A DNA stretch of 64,000 bases from Prorocentrum cordatum (GCA_963575745.1 CAUYUJ010010435.1:273277-337276), one strand, 5' to 3'. Numbered from the stretch's first letter, positions 51,818-62,018 are shown. Program-made: numbers and translations. Notes: generated by a model from the letters alone, not told the origin.

Positions 51818-51925
51818 ACTACTACTACTACTACTACCACTACTGCTATTACGACTACTACGACTGCTACCACTACTGTTACTACGACTATTACTACTAC
51901 TATTATTACTACTACTACGAATACG

Positions 51926-51956
<31 letters not shown>

Positions 51957-51957
51957 T

Positions 51958-51990
<33 letters not shown>

Positions 51991-52093
51991 GATTACGACT
52001 GCTACTACTACTACTACTACTACTACTACTCTTATCTTCACGACTACTACTACTACTACTATTACGACTACTACTACTACTACTACTACTACG

Positions 52094-52127
<34 letters not shown>

Positions 52128-52212
52128 GTACTATTACGACTACTACTGCTACGACTACTACTACTAGTGCGACTCGTGTTACTACTACTACTACTACTAC
52201 TACTAGTACTAG

Positions 52213-52245
<33 letters not shown>

Positions 52246-52285
52246 GACTTCTACTACTTCTACGGCTGCTACGGCTACTACTACT
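51343..52285. repeat. (CTA)n array, about 0.94 kb
   Basis: More than 300 CTA/CTG/CGA triplets with a short (GAC)n run at 51380-51403. It passes without a gap into the decamer array. Polythreonine/tyrosine/leucine frames are artefacts. Confidence 0.97.
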
Positions 52286-52880
52286 GCCCTGCTAAGCCAT
52301 GCTAGGCCATGCTAAGCCCTGCGAAGCCCTGTTAAGCCCTGCTATGCTAGGCACTGCTAAGCCTTGCTAGTCTCTGCTACGCCTTACTATTCCTTGCTAG
52401 GCCCTGCTACCTGTAAGCCCTGCTCAGGGCTGCTGAGCTCGGCTAAAAGCCTTGCTAGGCCTTGCTAATCATTGCTAACCTATGCTTTGCACTGCTAGGC
52501 CCTGCTAAGTTCTGCTAAGCCCTGCTGCTATGCTCTGCTGAGTCCTGCTAAGCCCTGTGGAGCCTTGCCAAGCCCTGCTTAGCCCTGCTAATAAGCCTTA
52601 CTAAGCCTTGCTAAGCCCTGCTAAGCATTGCTAAGCCCTGCTAAGCCCGGCTAAGTCCTGCTGGGTCCTGCTAGGTTCTGCTAATCCTTGCTAAGCCATA
52701 CAGGGCCCTGCTAAGCCTTGCTAAGCACTGCTAAGCTTTGCTAAGCCCTGCTCAGCCCTGCGGAGCCCTGGTCAGTCCTGCTAGGCCTTGCTGAGCCCTG
52801 CTGAGCTTTGTTGAGCCCTGCGGAGCCCTGCGGAGCCTAGCTAGGCCTAGCACTGCTAGGCCCTGCGAAGCCCTAGCTAG
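52286..52880. repeat. Decamer repeat (CTGCTAAGCC)n, array 3
   Basis: About 55 irregular units (CCTTGCTAAG, CCCTGCTAGG and others). It begins at the end of the CTA array. Confidence 0.93.
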
Positions 52881-53131
52881 GCCCCGAGTCCCCGCAGCCA
52901 GGTCCTCCGGTGCAGCCATAACGCTCCAGGGTGCGGGGGCGTTATAATCCACCGGAAAGGGGGGGGGGTTCTTAATAACTGGATAGGCCTCTGTAGCTCT
53001 GTAGGGCCTGTAGTGCCAATTTTGGTGGCCTCTTGGGCTCTCTTCTGGCGTTGGGGCGCCGACGAGGCGAGAACGCCCCAGCCTCCCAAGAACTGGACGC
53101 CCCAGCCTCCCAAGAACTGGCAGAAAATCAA

Positions 53132-53318
53132 TACCCATCGGTCGTTGAAAATAGGTACTTTGGAATGCCCAGATTCCAATCTACTTTGAGCGCCTTCCTA
53201 CTTCAAGAGTCGGGGGGGTTTTCTTCTTCCCTCCTCTTCAGGAGGCGGACGGAAACCCAATCTATTTCCAACGCCTTCCTACTTCATGTTTCTACCTACT
53301 TCTTCCGACCGATGGGTA
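53132..53318. mobile_element. MITE-like family E, copy 2 (best preserved)
   Basis: 187 bp with perfect 13-bp terminal inverted repeats TACCCATCGGTCG and CGACCGATGGGTA. The interior has two blocks of the type CGCCTTCCTACTTCA. Diverged copies lie at 4676 and 62019. Confidence 0.85.
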
Positions 53319-53329
53319 CATGTTGCCTG

Positions 53330-53500
53330 TTGGGGCCCTCATGGTGTGCTCTTGGAGGCCTCTTCGAGCCTCTTGGCAGCCGCTTGGGCTGTCAGGAGGC
53401 TCTCTTTGACGTCTTGGATCGATTATTTGGGGATTCGGGGCTCTCTTGGATCGTCTTGGGGGCCTCTTGGGCTGTCTTGGGGCCTTTTTGGGCCCCGGGA
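53330..53500. repeat. Dispersed repeat P
   Basis: GGAGGCCTCTTCGAGCCTCT and GGGGGCCTCTTGGGCTGTCT-type units directly after element E. Confidence 0.65.
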
Positions 53501-53779
53501 CCCCCGGCGAGATGGTATGCTGATCCGGGACCCCTCCCGGGGGGAAGGGAGCAAGCGGAAGGGGATCCCATTCGACTTAACCACGACGTTGTTCAAGTTC
53601 GGGTTGGTTTCGCTTTGGTTGGCTTGCTTGAGCTTGGGGAGCCGGGCCCAGCGAAGGGGGGGGGGAGCGGCGACGGGCCCAGGGACAGGGAGGCCAAGCG
53701 CGACGGCGACTTCCACGCGCCGACAGGGTCGGCGGATCCCCCCTGACGAACAGAACTACGGTCGGTTCGCGTCGTGTCG

Positions 53780-53945
53780 ATCAGCGGCGACCCCGCCGCG
53801 GGCGTTCAAGGTTGAACGCCGCAAGTGGATCAGATCGGCCTACATGGAACGATCGGGCGATCGAAAAGCCGCCGATCGTGCAAGGTTGAACGATCCACGC
53901 GATGTCAGAAACCAGCGCCAGGGTCGTCACGACACAAACCTGCCG
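53780..53945. repeat. Dispersed repeat S
   Basis: It holds GCCGCCGATCGTGCAAGG, GAACGATCCACGCG and AACCAGCG. The same order occurs at about 59717-59795 and a related GCGACCCCGCTGCAGG block at 58424-58470. Unclassified. Confidence 0.5.
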
Positions 53946-54129
53946 TATGGACATACGCCGATACGATGCAGGCCCACCTTGGGTCCAGGATCCTTATCAT
54001 AGATACCTCCCTGGCCAAGCCAGGAGAGCACATGCACACCGATCCTGGGGCTCAGGATGGGCATGGCCAGGACCAGTGTGCACGTGCATACTTTTCTTCC
54101 CTCTTCTGTGACCTTCCACGTCTGCTTCT

Positions 54130-54330
54130 GCGAGGCTTTCGGCGGTTCGGTCGGTGCGATTGCCGGCGCAGTTGGTTTGCAGCTCGGTCTGTTCGGCTCG
54201 GCCGGTTGCCGTGTCGTTGCTGCGTCGCACTTGCGCCCATCGAGGCCGCTTCCTGCCTGTCGGGTCCGGCTGGTTTCGGTTGCGTTGCCGGTTCGATCGG
54301 GTTCTCGATGATTGTCGCCGTTGTCGGCCT
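54130..54330. repeat. Degenerate repeat Q, copy 2
   Basis: CGGTTCGGTCGGTGCGATTG, GCTCGGTCTGTTCGGCTCGG and similar units, as at 16490-16660. Sequence from 54330 to 54700 has no recognised feature. Confidence 0.5.
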
Positions 54331-54701
54331 TGCTTCCACGCGTGTCCATGCGAGGACAACCGCAAGGTTGTGCCACTCCCACCGCCTCCTTGGAATAGTG
54401 TCCCCTTTCGTCAGCTCGTCTCATCCCTCTCGCCCTTCCGTGTCTGCTTGCTTTTCCTCCTAATTTGTTTGTTTTGTTTTTATCTATGATGTCGCACATT
54501 TTGGGATGTTGGGTTTAGCATCAGCGATGATGCATCCTTGGTCGCAATCTGGCCCAATCCAGTTTAATTCCGCTCCATGAGGGTTATCCACAAAATAACG
54601 ACTTGCTTTTATTTGGTTTAGTCTGGATGATTTTCAGTTTACTCAGGCTTGGTAGCTATCGCTATCGCCGAAGCGATCAAACAAAAGGCGTAAACATCAG
54701 G

Positions 54702-54820
54702 TTTCTGAGCTCCGCACGGATTTCTCGGATCTGCGCTGGAGCCCCCTGGCGGCGCCTTGAGCGCCGCCAGGGAGGGGTTTCAAGCGTCGATCCAGGAGAT
54801 CCGCGCAGACCTCCGAAAGA
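54702..54820. mobile_element. Fold-back element family I, copy 2
   Basis: The left arm contains GAGCTCCGCACGGATTTCTC and GGATCTGCGCTGGAGCCCC. The right arm, ending GATCCGCGCAGACCTC, is the mirror image with few mismatches. The centre GGCGGCGCC/GGCGCCGCC is itself palindromic. The whole can form one long hairpin. Confidence 0.8.
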
Positions 54821-55233
54821 TGATGCTTATGGTTCGTCCTTCCATAGACAGTATGTTGCAACGAGCGCTTCCGAAGAGTTGAGTCCTTGCATCTCGTGCT
54901 CATCCGTCTCTCCTGCGTTCTATCTCTGGGTGTGTCGCCGAGTCCCGACGGCCACAACCATCAATTCAATGTTGACTAGGGGGTTGTAGCACACCCAGGA
55001 TTTGACTATGTAGTCTCTGTCCCCCACTCCGTGCCGCCTGCCATGCCGGTTGAGCCCCAGGCCGCGCCAGCGTTCCGCGCTTCAATGAGAGGACGTGTTT
55101 TCCCGTGTAGCGGAATGTCTTCCGAGTGGTTTAGTGCCGTTCGTTTTTGCCCTGACAACCGCAGCCATGCACTGTGTTAGTTGATTTCATCCCCGACGCT
55201 GACGTATAGGGACGTGCTCTCCACCGATCCCGT
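54821..55233. other. Unassigned stretch
   Basis: No gene or repeat family was recognised. Confidence 0.4.
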
Positions 55234-55838
55234 GCCATCGCCTGTTCCTCCTCCTCCTCCTCCTCCGCCTCCGCCTCCGCCTCCGCCTCCTCCGCCTCCT
55301 CCTCCTCCTCCTCCTCCTCCTCTTCCTCCTCCTGCTCCTGCTCCTGCTCCTCCCTCCTCCTCCTCCTCCTTCTCCTCCTCCTTCTCCTCCTCCTCCTCCT
55401 CTCCTCCTCCTCCTCCTCTCTCCTCCTCCTCCTCCTCCTCTCTCCTCCTCTCCTCCTCCTCCTCCTCCTCCTCCTCCTCCTCCCTCCTCCTCCTCCTCCT
55501 CCTCCTCCTCCTCCTCCTCCCCTGATCCTCCTCCGCCTGATCCTCCTCCGCCTCCTCGTCATCCCTCCTCGTGCTCCTCCTCCTCCTCCTCCTCCTCCCT
55601 CTCCTTCTCCTCCTCCTCGTCCTCCTCCTACTCCTCGTCCTCCTCCTCCCTCCTCCTCTCCTCCTCCTCCTCCTCCTCCTCCTCTCTCTTCTTTCTCCTC
55701 CTCCCTCCTCCTCCTCCTGATCCTCCTCCGCTTCTTCCTCCTCCTCCTCCTCGTCGTCCCTCCTCCTCCTCCTCCTCCTCCTTCTCCTCATCCCTTTTCT
55801 CCTCCTCCTCCTCCTCCTCCTCCTCCTCCTCCTTGCAG
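55234..55838 (+). repeat. (CTC)n array of 0.6 kb ending in a splice acceptor
   Basis: CTCCTC triplets with CTT, CCT and CTG variants. It ends CTCCTCCTTGCAG at 55838, a textbook polypyrimidine tract and acceptor, directly before a protein-like exon. Both strands give only low-complexity frames. Confidence 0.95.
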
Positions 55839-55985
55839 GCCTCGCCGCCGGCAGCGGCGCCGCGACCGCCCGTCCCCCCGCTGGACATGACGAAGGTGGT
55901 CATGGGCTCGCCCGGCATGGCCAGCGGGGGGGAGACGGGGGCAGCCCAGGCCTCCCAGACGGGGTCGGGGCAGAGGGGCTCGGAG
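55839..55985 (+). CDS. Probable 49-codon exon, gene unknown
   Basis: 147 nt bounded by TTGCAG/ upstream and GGCTCGGAG/GTTCGA downstream, a phase 0-0 exon. It reads ASPPAAAPRPPVPPLDMTKV and continues VMGSPGMASGGETGAAQASQ, ending GSGQRGSE. The residues are Pro/Ala/Gly/Ser-rich, typical of disordered regions. I do not recognise the protein, and no partner exon is identified, since the upstream intron would be the CTC array and more. It might belong to a gene extending beyond recognisable sequence, or be an orphan. Confidence 0.4.
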
Positions 55986-55989
55986 GTTC

Positions 55990-56140
55990 GATCCGCATCG
56001 GCGCATCGGCGATGCGTCGACGATGCGGCTCGATGTGGGTCCAGAGTTTCTCCACGCCTGCGTCGCCGATGCACCGCCCGCATCGCCGATGCATCGCCGA
56101 TGCACCGGAGACGCATCGGCGATGCATCGGCGATGTGGTG
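55990..56140. repeat. Cluster of GCATCGGCGATGC palindromes
   Basis: At least eight copies of GCATCGGCGATG or GCATCGCCGATG in both orientations, so the segment can form many alternative hairpins. Related ATCGCCGAT words occur in repeat N. Confidence 0.8.
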
Positions 56141-56202
56141 GGGGTGGGGGGACGGGGGCAGGGCTTCGGCACTCGAAGAAGATGAAGAAAAATTGCACAA
56201 AC

Positions 56203-56323
56203 ATGAGCTTTCGGGGGTCCGCGCGGATTTCTTGGATCGGCGCTTGGGCCCCCCTGGCGCGTTCCGCGCGCCAGGGAGAGGGGTCCAGCGCAGATCCAAG
56301 AAATTCGCGCGGACCGTCACAAG
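56203..56323. mobile_element. Fold-back element family I, copy 3
   Basis: GTCCGCGCGGATTTCTTGGA and its mirror TCCAAGAAATTCGCGCGGAC face each other around a GGCGCGTTCCGCGCGCC centre. A partial fourth copy (left arm) lies at about 57733-57790. Confidence 0.8.
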
Positions 56324-56916
56324 TTTATGTTTATGCCGTCTGTTCGTTCCTTAAGTTTCGGTGCGATCGACATTCTGGGGCGGATTACTAGGCGGGCTGG
56401 ATATCACGACGGGGGCCATGATATCTTCCCAGATTTCATGGCGCCTCTTCTTATTTCAGTACGTCACTGGGCCCCCCTTGGGGCCGCGCACATGCCGCCG
56501 ACCATGATTTGCGCCTCCCTCTCTTGGACGTCCCTTCTTGGACGTCCCTGAGACATGGTCGCAAGAGTGAAACGTAAAGGAATTGATGGAAGGGCACAAA
56601 CAGGACTGGAGCCTGCGGCTTAATCCGGTGGCAAGGCGGAAACTGAAAGGGATTGACAGGAGGGCACCATCAGGAATGGAGCTTGCGGCTTGATTTGGAG
56701 GTACAGACAACGGAAATAATATGTTCAGACTATTAGCAGCATTTCCTGTTCATTTTGAGTCCGGTTCGTTGTCCGCGCCGCCGCGGGCGATGTGAATTCG
56801 AGACAGAAGGCCGCTTGCCCAACAGCGGCTGTCCCGCTTTTGGACCATATTTGTTTGTGGGCATCGTGCCCATGTGTTCCGCACCCATTCCGGGCGTCCA
56901 GAGGGTTCAATCGCTT
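56324..56916. other. Unassigned stretch with a 70-bp duplication
   Basis: AAAGGAATTGATGGAAGGGC at 56576 and AAAGGGATTGACAGGAGGGC at 56645 begin two related units of about 70 bp that continue GGAGCCTGCGGCTT or GGAGCTTGCGGCTT. No gene was recognised. Confidence 0.45.
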
Positions 56917-57042
56917 GGCATCGTTCGGACGTGTGCATTTTTCCTCGGTGGGGACCATCGAGGAGCATCCCTGATCATTTGGCAAAAAAGCCACGCACGA
57001 AACCAACAAAAAACACAGGAAATGGACGTCCGAGCGATGGCC
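56917..57042. mobile_element. MITE-like family A, copy 4
   Basis: 126 bp from GGCATCGTTCGGACGTGTGC to the mirrored CGTCCGAGCGATGGCC. Intact. Confidence 0.88.
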
Positions 57043-57044
57043 AG

Positions 57045-57200
57045 TGTGGATTGGTGGCGGGCCCCGCTTTCAAGCGGACGCGGCGCGCTGTCTCGCCAAG
57101 TGGGGCGGCAGTGGCGCCATGCTTCGGGGGGTGCCTTCCCCGCTCTGTGGGATCGGGCGCCCCCGCGCCAGACCCACGGATCCCCAATCCATGTTACGTA
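57045..57200. mobile_element. MITE-like family O, copy 2
   Basis: GGGCCCCGCTTTCAAGCGGA, GGGGGGTGCCTTCCCCG and ACGGATCCCCAATCCATG in the order of the copies at 8066 and 61617. It abuts element A copy 4. Confidence 0.6.
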
Positions 57201-57228
57201 GCGTGTGCCTGTTTGGAGCAGGGGGAGG

Positions 57229-57475
57229 CTCAGTGGGCCCTGGAAACGACAGGGCCGTTTTTTTACTGGTTCCGTTTTGCCGTTTTTATTGCCGGTTCCG
57301 ACGCCGTTTTTTCACCGGTTCCGTCGCCGTTTTTTGACCGGTTCTGGCTCCGGTTCCAATCCTGGAGCAGTTTTTTGCCGTTTCGGGTCGCCGTTTTTTT
57401 GTTGTTTCCATTTTCAAGGGGCATTGTTTCGGAAACGGTGAAAAAACGGCCCTGCCGTCTCCGGGGCCCACAAAG
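57229..57475. mobile_element. MITE family C, copy 1 (Mutator-like signature)
   Basis: About 247 bp. The left terminal repeat GTGGGCCCTGGAAACGACAG continues GGCCGTTTTTTTAC and is mirrored at the right end by GTGAAAAAACGGCCCTGCCG and on to GGGGCCCAC. Inside are repeated GGTTCCG and CCGTTTTTT units. The flanks show a near-perfect 9-bp direct repeat (AGGGGGAGG at 57220-57228, GGGGGGAGG at 57475-57483). No coding capacity. Confidence 0.85.
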
Positions 57476-57886
57476 GGGGGAGGGGAAGGCGGAGTCTTCA
57501 GCGTGGTGCTCTCGCGCTCGCGCACAGTGGCTCGAGGAAGAATGCGGACCTGCACCAGCATCGACGCGTCGGCAGGACACCGCTCTGAGCCGTTTGCGTT
57601 TCGCCTCGTGCTGATCGCGATGGAGGTGCCCTCTCCGTGATCGTTGCTTGGAGGTGTCCTCTCCGCTCCCTCCTTCTTAACCCACAGAGAAGCAAGCACT
57701 GCGCTGGATAACACCAGCTGCACAGGCATCTACTTTCGGAGGTCGGCAGATTTCTTGGATCTGCTCTGCGCCCCTCTCGAAGGGGCGGAGGTGGAGGGGA
57801 GGCGCGACCCGCCTCGGAGCTGAGGCGGAGGCGGAGGAGGCGCGGGCAGAGGTTGTGAGGGGTTAGTGAGGAGGAGGAGGCGCAGG

Positions 57887-58310
57887 AGGAGGAGGAGGAG
57901 GAGGAGCAGGAGGAAGACGAGGAAGAGGAGGAAGGGAGCGAGGTGAGTGAGTCAGTGAGCTAGTGAGTGAGTGAGTGAATGAGTGAGTGAGTGAGGAGGA
58001 CGGGTGAGAAGGGGGAGAAGGAGGAGGAAGAGGCGGAGGAGGTCGACGGTTAGCGCATGCTGCGCAACCCGCGGAGTCAAGAAGTAGAAGAGGAGAAGGA
58101 GGATGAGGAGGAGGAGGAGGAGGAGGAGGAGGAGTAAGGAGAATGAGCAGGAGGAGGAGGAGGCGGAGGAGGCGGAGGAGGCAGTGAGGAAGAGGTGGAG
58201 GAGGAGGATGAGTGAGGAGTGAGTGAATGATCGATCGACTGAGTAGTGAGTGAGGAGAACGACCAGGAGGAGAACGAGGAGGAGGAGGAGGAGGAGGTGG
58301 AGTAGAAGGC
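57887..58310. repeat. GAG, GTGA and GAG arrays
   Basis: GAG triplets at 57887-57925, 58090-58200 and 58262-58300 alternate with GTGAGTGAGTGA runs at 57942-57990 and 58212-58256. Low complexity only. Confidence 0.9.
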
Positions 58311-58534
58311 GCGAGCAGGGAACGAAACGCGGGGCGCTGCGGACCCGAGGAGAGGGCCCCGCGGCCCAGCAACACAGAGGGACTGGGGCAACAAAATCGG
58401 CAGCTTCGCGGCGCGCCGACGCGGCGGCGACCCCGCTGCAGGCCTTCAAGGGCGAACGCCGCCGGGGGCCCAGAACCGGCGAACACGTGGTTCCAACAAA
58501 AGTTTCCTTGGAAAGGTGCACGGGGGAGTACAGT

Positions 58535-58702
58535 CGGGGCCCTGAAGAAGGAACCCTTTTCGTTGGGGAGGGGCTCCGTGTTCCCTGATTGGTTCACAGC
58601 TTGCCTCAGGTTTTCCTCAGTTTTTCCATCGGAAATCAAAGTTGAATTTGTAGGAAAAAGGGGCCTCGTTCCTTATTTAGGGTTCCTTAGGTCAACGCCC
58701 CG
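58535..58702. mobile_element. MITE-like family D, copy 2
   Basis: 168 bp from CGGGGCCCTGAAGAAGGAAC to GGTTCCTTAGGTCAACGCCC plus CG. The interior TTTCCATCGGAAATCAAAG matches copy 1 (18201-18367). Confidence 0.8.
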
Positions 58703-59505
58703 ACGGTATGCACAGTGCACGCAATGACCGCGTGATCTCATAGCCCCAAGGTGGTATCGCTAGGGCCCCAGGCCACCGACGACGACATAGAAGCAGAACT
58801 GAGGTGACCCCGTGGCCCAACATGATCCCGACGAGGAATACTGAGAGTCTCAGGCGGCTTATGCGATGACCCGTCCGATCAGCAGCGGGCGATTCCGAGA
58901 CGGCCTCAAGGCCAGAGTATGGACCCAGGCACACCAAGGGTGATTGTAAACTGACCGAGCGACGTCCGCACAATCCAAAAATGACGCGAGTGCGATCTGA
59001 AAACGACCTGACGACAACTCCAAGATGCACGCAGTATCGTTCGCAAGTCGACGCAGTGGGCGGTCCCGCGACCTGCATATCATGTGAAGTTGATCTCCAG
59101 ATGACCGAACATGGCTTCAAGAGGCCCTGACGAGGGGTCCGCGGCGACAGGACGGCGCGCGCATCGCCTGAAGATGACATCTAGGCGCCCCACCACGCAG
59201 GAGTCCGTGAGTTTTAGAACCCCAGCTTGTGTCCAGCCGACCCCCCGCATGGCGGGATCCCTCAAGGGCTTGGGAGTTTGCTTCACCTTTTTTTCTTCAA
59301 TGGTGGATGGGATTTTGATTCTGGCCGAACCAGACTTACTAGAGTCAGAGGACCAAGCTTGGCGGGGTCTCGCCCGACCCCGGAAGGAAGACTGCCTTGC
59401 TGGGCTCCTGCTGGGGCAACTGGCTTGGAAGGCGCACTGTCAGTACCGCCGGCTTCCGCCGCCCTCGCAGCACTTCCGCCGCCCTCCGCGCGGCGAGCGC
59501 CTCCA
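58703..59505. other. Unassigned stretch
   Basis: 58703-59110 has a distinctive balanced composition and some words shared with 40600-40820 (GGGTGATTG, GACGACCGTG or ACGACCTG). I could not establish a repeat family. A minus-strand frame (58692-59180) is open but not convincing. Confidence 0.35.
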
Positions 59506-59509
59506 CTCA

Positions 59510-59998
59510 GCAGGGGGAAAAACACAGACACAATTAATCGCTGGCTCCCCAGAAAATATGGGAAAATATGGGAAGTGGGGGGGAAGACAGAAAGCCAGAG
59601 AATATTGGAAAATATGGGGAATCCTTTTATTTCTGTGCATTTATTTGCGTGTCCTAGGGCCCCTTCATTCACAAAAGTCAAGGAGCTTCCACTGGGCCGA
59701 TGTGTGGAGCAATCTGGCGATCGAGGAGCCGCCGATCGTTGAAGGTCTTGAACGATCCACGCGGCCTCAGAGACCAGCGTCGCAGTCACGACTCGCCCCT
59801 CCCCAGATCAGAGGGAATAAGCGCACACAGACACACTTCATCGTCGATACCCCCCCGGAGATATGGGAGAACACACTGGAAGTGTGGGGGGGGTGGAAGG
59901 CGAACGCCCAGAACACATGGGAGAACGTGGGGAATCCTGTCCTTTGTGTGTGTATTCATTTGTGTGCCCCAGGGCCCCCTCCTGCGAGGAGGCGCAAG
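59510..59998. repeat. Repeat R, tandem pair
   Basis: Two units about 312 bp apart start with CACAGACACA (59521, 59827) and end GGGGAATCC, then TGTGTGCCCCAGGGCCCC or GCGTGTCCTAGGGCCCC. A repeat-S fragment lies between them. The terminal block also occurs at 28772-28835. Confidence 0.65.
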
Positions 59999-59999
59999 G

Positions 60000-60245
60000 C
60001 GGTGGGGGTGCGCGACCCGCCCGCGAGGCGTCGTCCTTCGGCTGCGAGGGCGCCGTCCTCGAGGCCGCCGACGGGCCTCTCTTCGGGCTGCCCGAGGACG
60101 CCACCTCCGACGCCAGCCAGGACAGTGCCGCGGCCTTCTCCTCCTCCTCCTCCTCCTCCTCCTCCTCCCTCCTCCCTCCTCCTCCTCCTCCTCCTCCTCC
60201 TCCTCCTCCTCCTCCTGCGCCAGCCAGGACAGCGTCAGAAAGCAC
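60000..60245 (+). pseudogene. Exon-like segment split by a CTC tract with 15-bp direct repeats
   Basis: The frame reads EASSFGCEGAVLEAADGPLF then GLPEDATSDASQDS up to 60125. A CTC array with an acceptor-like end follows, and the frame can resume at SQDSVRKHDGRVLPEGG until element A begins at 60270. The 15-bp repeat CGCCAGCCAGGACAG stands at 60111-60125 and 60218-60232, on both sides of the array. This is what a newly inserted intron or a tandem-duplication-born intron would look like. The gene identity is unknown. Confidence 0.4.
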
Positions 60246-60269
60246 GACGGCCGGGTCCTCCCAGAGGGA

Positions 60270-60396
60270 GGCATCGCTCGGACGTGTGTATTTTTCCGTC
60301 GGCGAGGACCATCGAGGAGCATCCTTGATCATTTGGCGAAAAAGCCACGCACAAAACCGAAACAATACACAGGGAATGGACGTCCGAGCGATGGGC
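60270..60396. mobile_element. MITE-like family A, copy 5
   Basis: Intact 127 bp. The flanks CAGAGGGAG (left) and CAGAGAGGGAG (right) may be a target duplication altered by an indel. Confidence 0.88.
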
Positions 60397-61179
60397 AGAG
60401 AGGGAGGTGGTCTTCTCAGGACGGCCTGGCGCGCCCATCACTGCTGCCTTCCCCTCGCTTGCGCCCCTTCGGAGGGGGCCTCCCCGGTAGGCCTTCCGTC
60501 GCCACGGCCGGGTGCGGATCGAAGTGCTGGCCAGAGCGCGCCCCCCTGGACAGGCCCAGAGAGCACAGCCAGCCCGCATAGGAAGGAAGGGCAACCTGCC
60601 CAAGAGTGCCCTTGGCATCCTTGCCTCCTCTGCCCATTTTTGGCCACTCTCGTTGGCCGCGCCCCGCTCGAGAAGCTTCGGGATGGCCTTCCAGGGCCCC
60701 TGCAGCCTTGCCGTGCGTCCTTGTGATACGGGTCGTGTGTAGCGCTGCTGGTGCTTTTTTGCTTGCCCGTGGGGGGCATACAGGCCTCGGAAGAAATTGG
60801 CGAGCACATGCCGCATTCATTTGTCCATGCCCCCACCAATGGTCAATGTTGCTGGTGGGTTGAACGAGCTGCACTTCGACCGCAGCCTTCCCCCCGCGCG
60901 TGCCAATTTTGAGCTCGGGGGAACGGGGCAGTGCCCTCTGATTGTTGCCCTCTGCCGCAGAGAGAAGGCAGGCGCTTCGGAGAGGGCCCCCGCCCTCTCG
61001 GAGGAGCCCCCGCCTGCTCCGGAGGCAGCCACCCTCGCGCCCCTCCCCGAGGCACGTCGCCAATGTGACCGTCGTCGTGCTTTTTGGGGGAGCTCCGAGG
61101 GGAGGCCTGTCGCCATGGCCGGGGCCGCTTTGAGATCTTGGCCAGTGCGCACTGCCAGGAGGCCCGACTTCCAGACATC
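60397..61179. other. Unassigned GC-rich stretch
   Basis: Open frames on both strands but no known domain. 60580-60720 resembles 21500-21610 (AGGGTACCCTGGCACCCTTG against AGAGTGCCCTTGGCATCCTT, then GCCTCCT, GGCCGCGCCCC and CTTCGGGATGG). Another dispersed repeat. Confidence 0.5.
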
Positions 61180-61330
61180 CTCGAGTCTGGCGTGTCCCTC
61201 TACAGGAGGAGCATCCAAGAATAGTCACAAAATAGGATGGGGACTCTGTTTCGAGCATGTGTGAGCATTTCGGGGGGCAGTTTGGGGCTATCTCCATGTT
61301 TCGTCCAACATCCGCCCTACGTGCCCGACC
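61180..61330. mobile_element. MITE-like family G, copy 6
   Basis: GGCGTGTCCCTCTACAGGAG at the left, the GGGGACTCTGTTTCGAGC interior and a right end near GTGCCCGACC. Diverged. Confidence 0.65.
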
Positions 61331-61539
61331 GAAAGGCTTCCCAGAGTCGAGGCGCGCGGCCCCCCGTTTCTCCTGCTGTGTTGCTGTCGCATCTTGTCCA
61401 GCGTTGGCTCGGGGTGGGCGACCGAGGCCCCGGGCCCGGCACGTGGCCCCCCCCCCCCCCCCCTGGAGTGCCGAGCACGAAGAGCATCGCTTCCGGCCGT
61501 GTGCTGTCTTCGTCGACCGTGCGATGCGAGGGTGCCGTC

Positions 61540-61588
61540 CTCCTCCTCCTCCTCCTCCTCCTCCTCCTCCTCCTCCTCCTCCTCCTCT
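61540..61588. repeat. (CTC)n array
   Basis: About 16 CTC triplets within otherwise unassigned sequence (61331-61616). Confidence 0.95.
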
Positions 61589-61616
61589 TGCCGTGCCCCT
61601 CTGGGTCCGCATTACT

Positions 61617-61800
61617 CGGGCGATCGCAGAAACATGGAGACTCGGGGGGGCGTGGGTCAGCGACGGGCCCCGCTTCCAGGGGAAGTCGCGGATGTCCGCC
61701 GCCGAGCGAGGCGGCACCGGCCGCATTGTGGGGAGGGCGCCTTTCCCGATCCATGGATGTGGTGACCGCGCGCCCAATCCATGGATCGCTAATCCATGTT
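61617..61800. mobile_element. MITE-like family O, copy 3
   Basis: CGATCGCAGAAACATGGAGA at the left and AATCCATGTTTGCGCG at the right are inverted ends. The interior GGGCCCCGCTTCCAGGGGAA and GGGGAGGGCGCC matches the copy at 8066. Confidence 0.75.
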
Positions 61801-61826
61801 TGCGCGCCCCCGAATTATGACCCCCG

Positions 61827-62007
61827 GTCGGGCTTGAATAAGGAACACTTTTTTTCAAAAGGGGCTCGGTCGTCCCTCTGGCTTGCATGCGTTCCGCTGC
61901 CTTTTTGGGCGGCGACCCCCCCTTGTGTACTTTCGGACTTCCTATAGGGCTACTTGGGGAAAAAGGGGCTCCGTTCCTCATTTATCGGTCCTTGGGTCAG
62001 GACCCCA
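61827..62007. mobile_element. MITE-like family D, copy 3 (diverged)
   Basis: GGGCTTGAATAAGGAACACT at the left and TCCGTTCCTCATTTATCGGT with GGTCAGGACC at the right. The overall order is as in copies 1 and 2. Confidence 0.65.
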
Positions 62008-62018
62008 CGCCGCCACAA

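Noticed and set aside
50042-52285. Many long open frames across CTC, GAG, CTA and GTG arrays (also at 2.1, 7.4-7.9, 20.6-21.1, 27.4-28.7, 33.0 and 55.2-55.8 kb)
   Set aside because: They encode single-residue runs in several frames at once, as any triplet repeat does. No start context, domain or codon pattern supports them.
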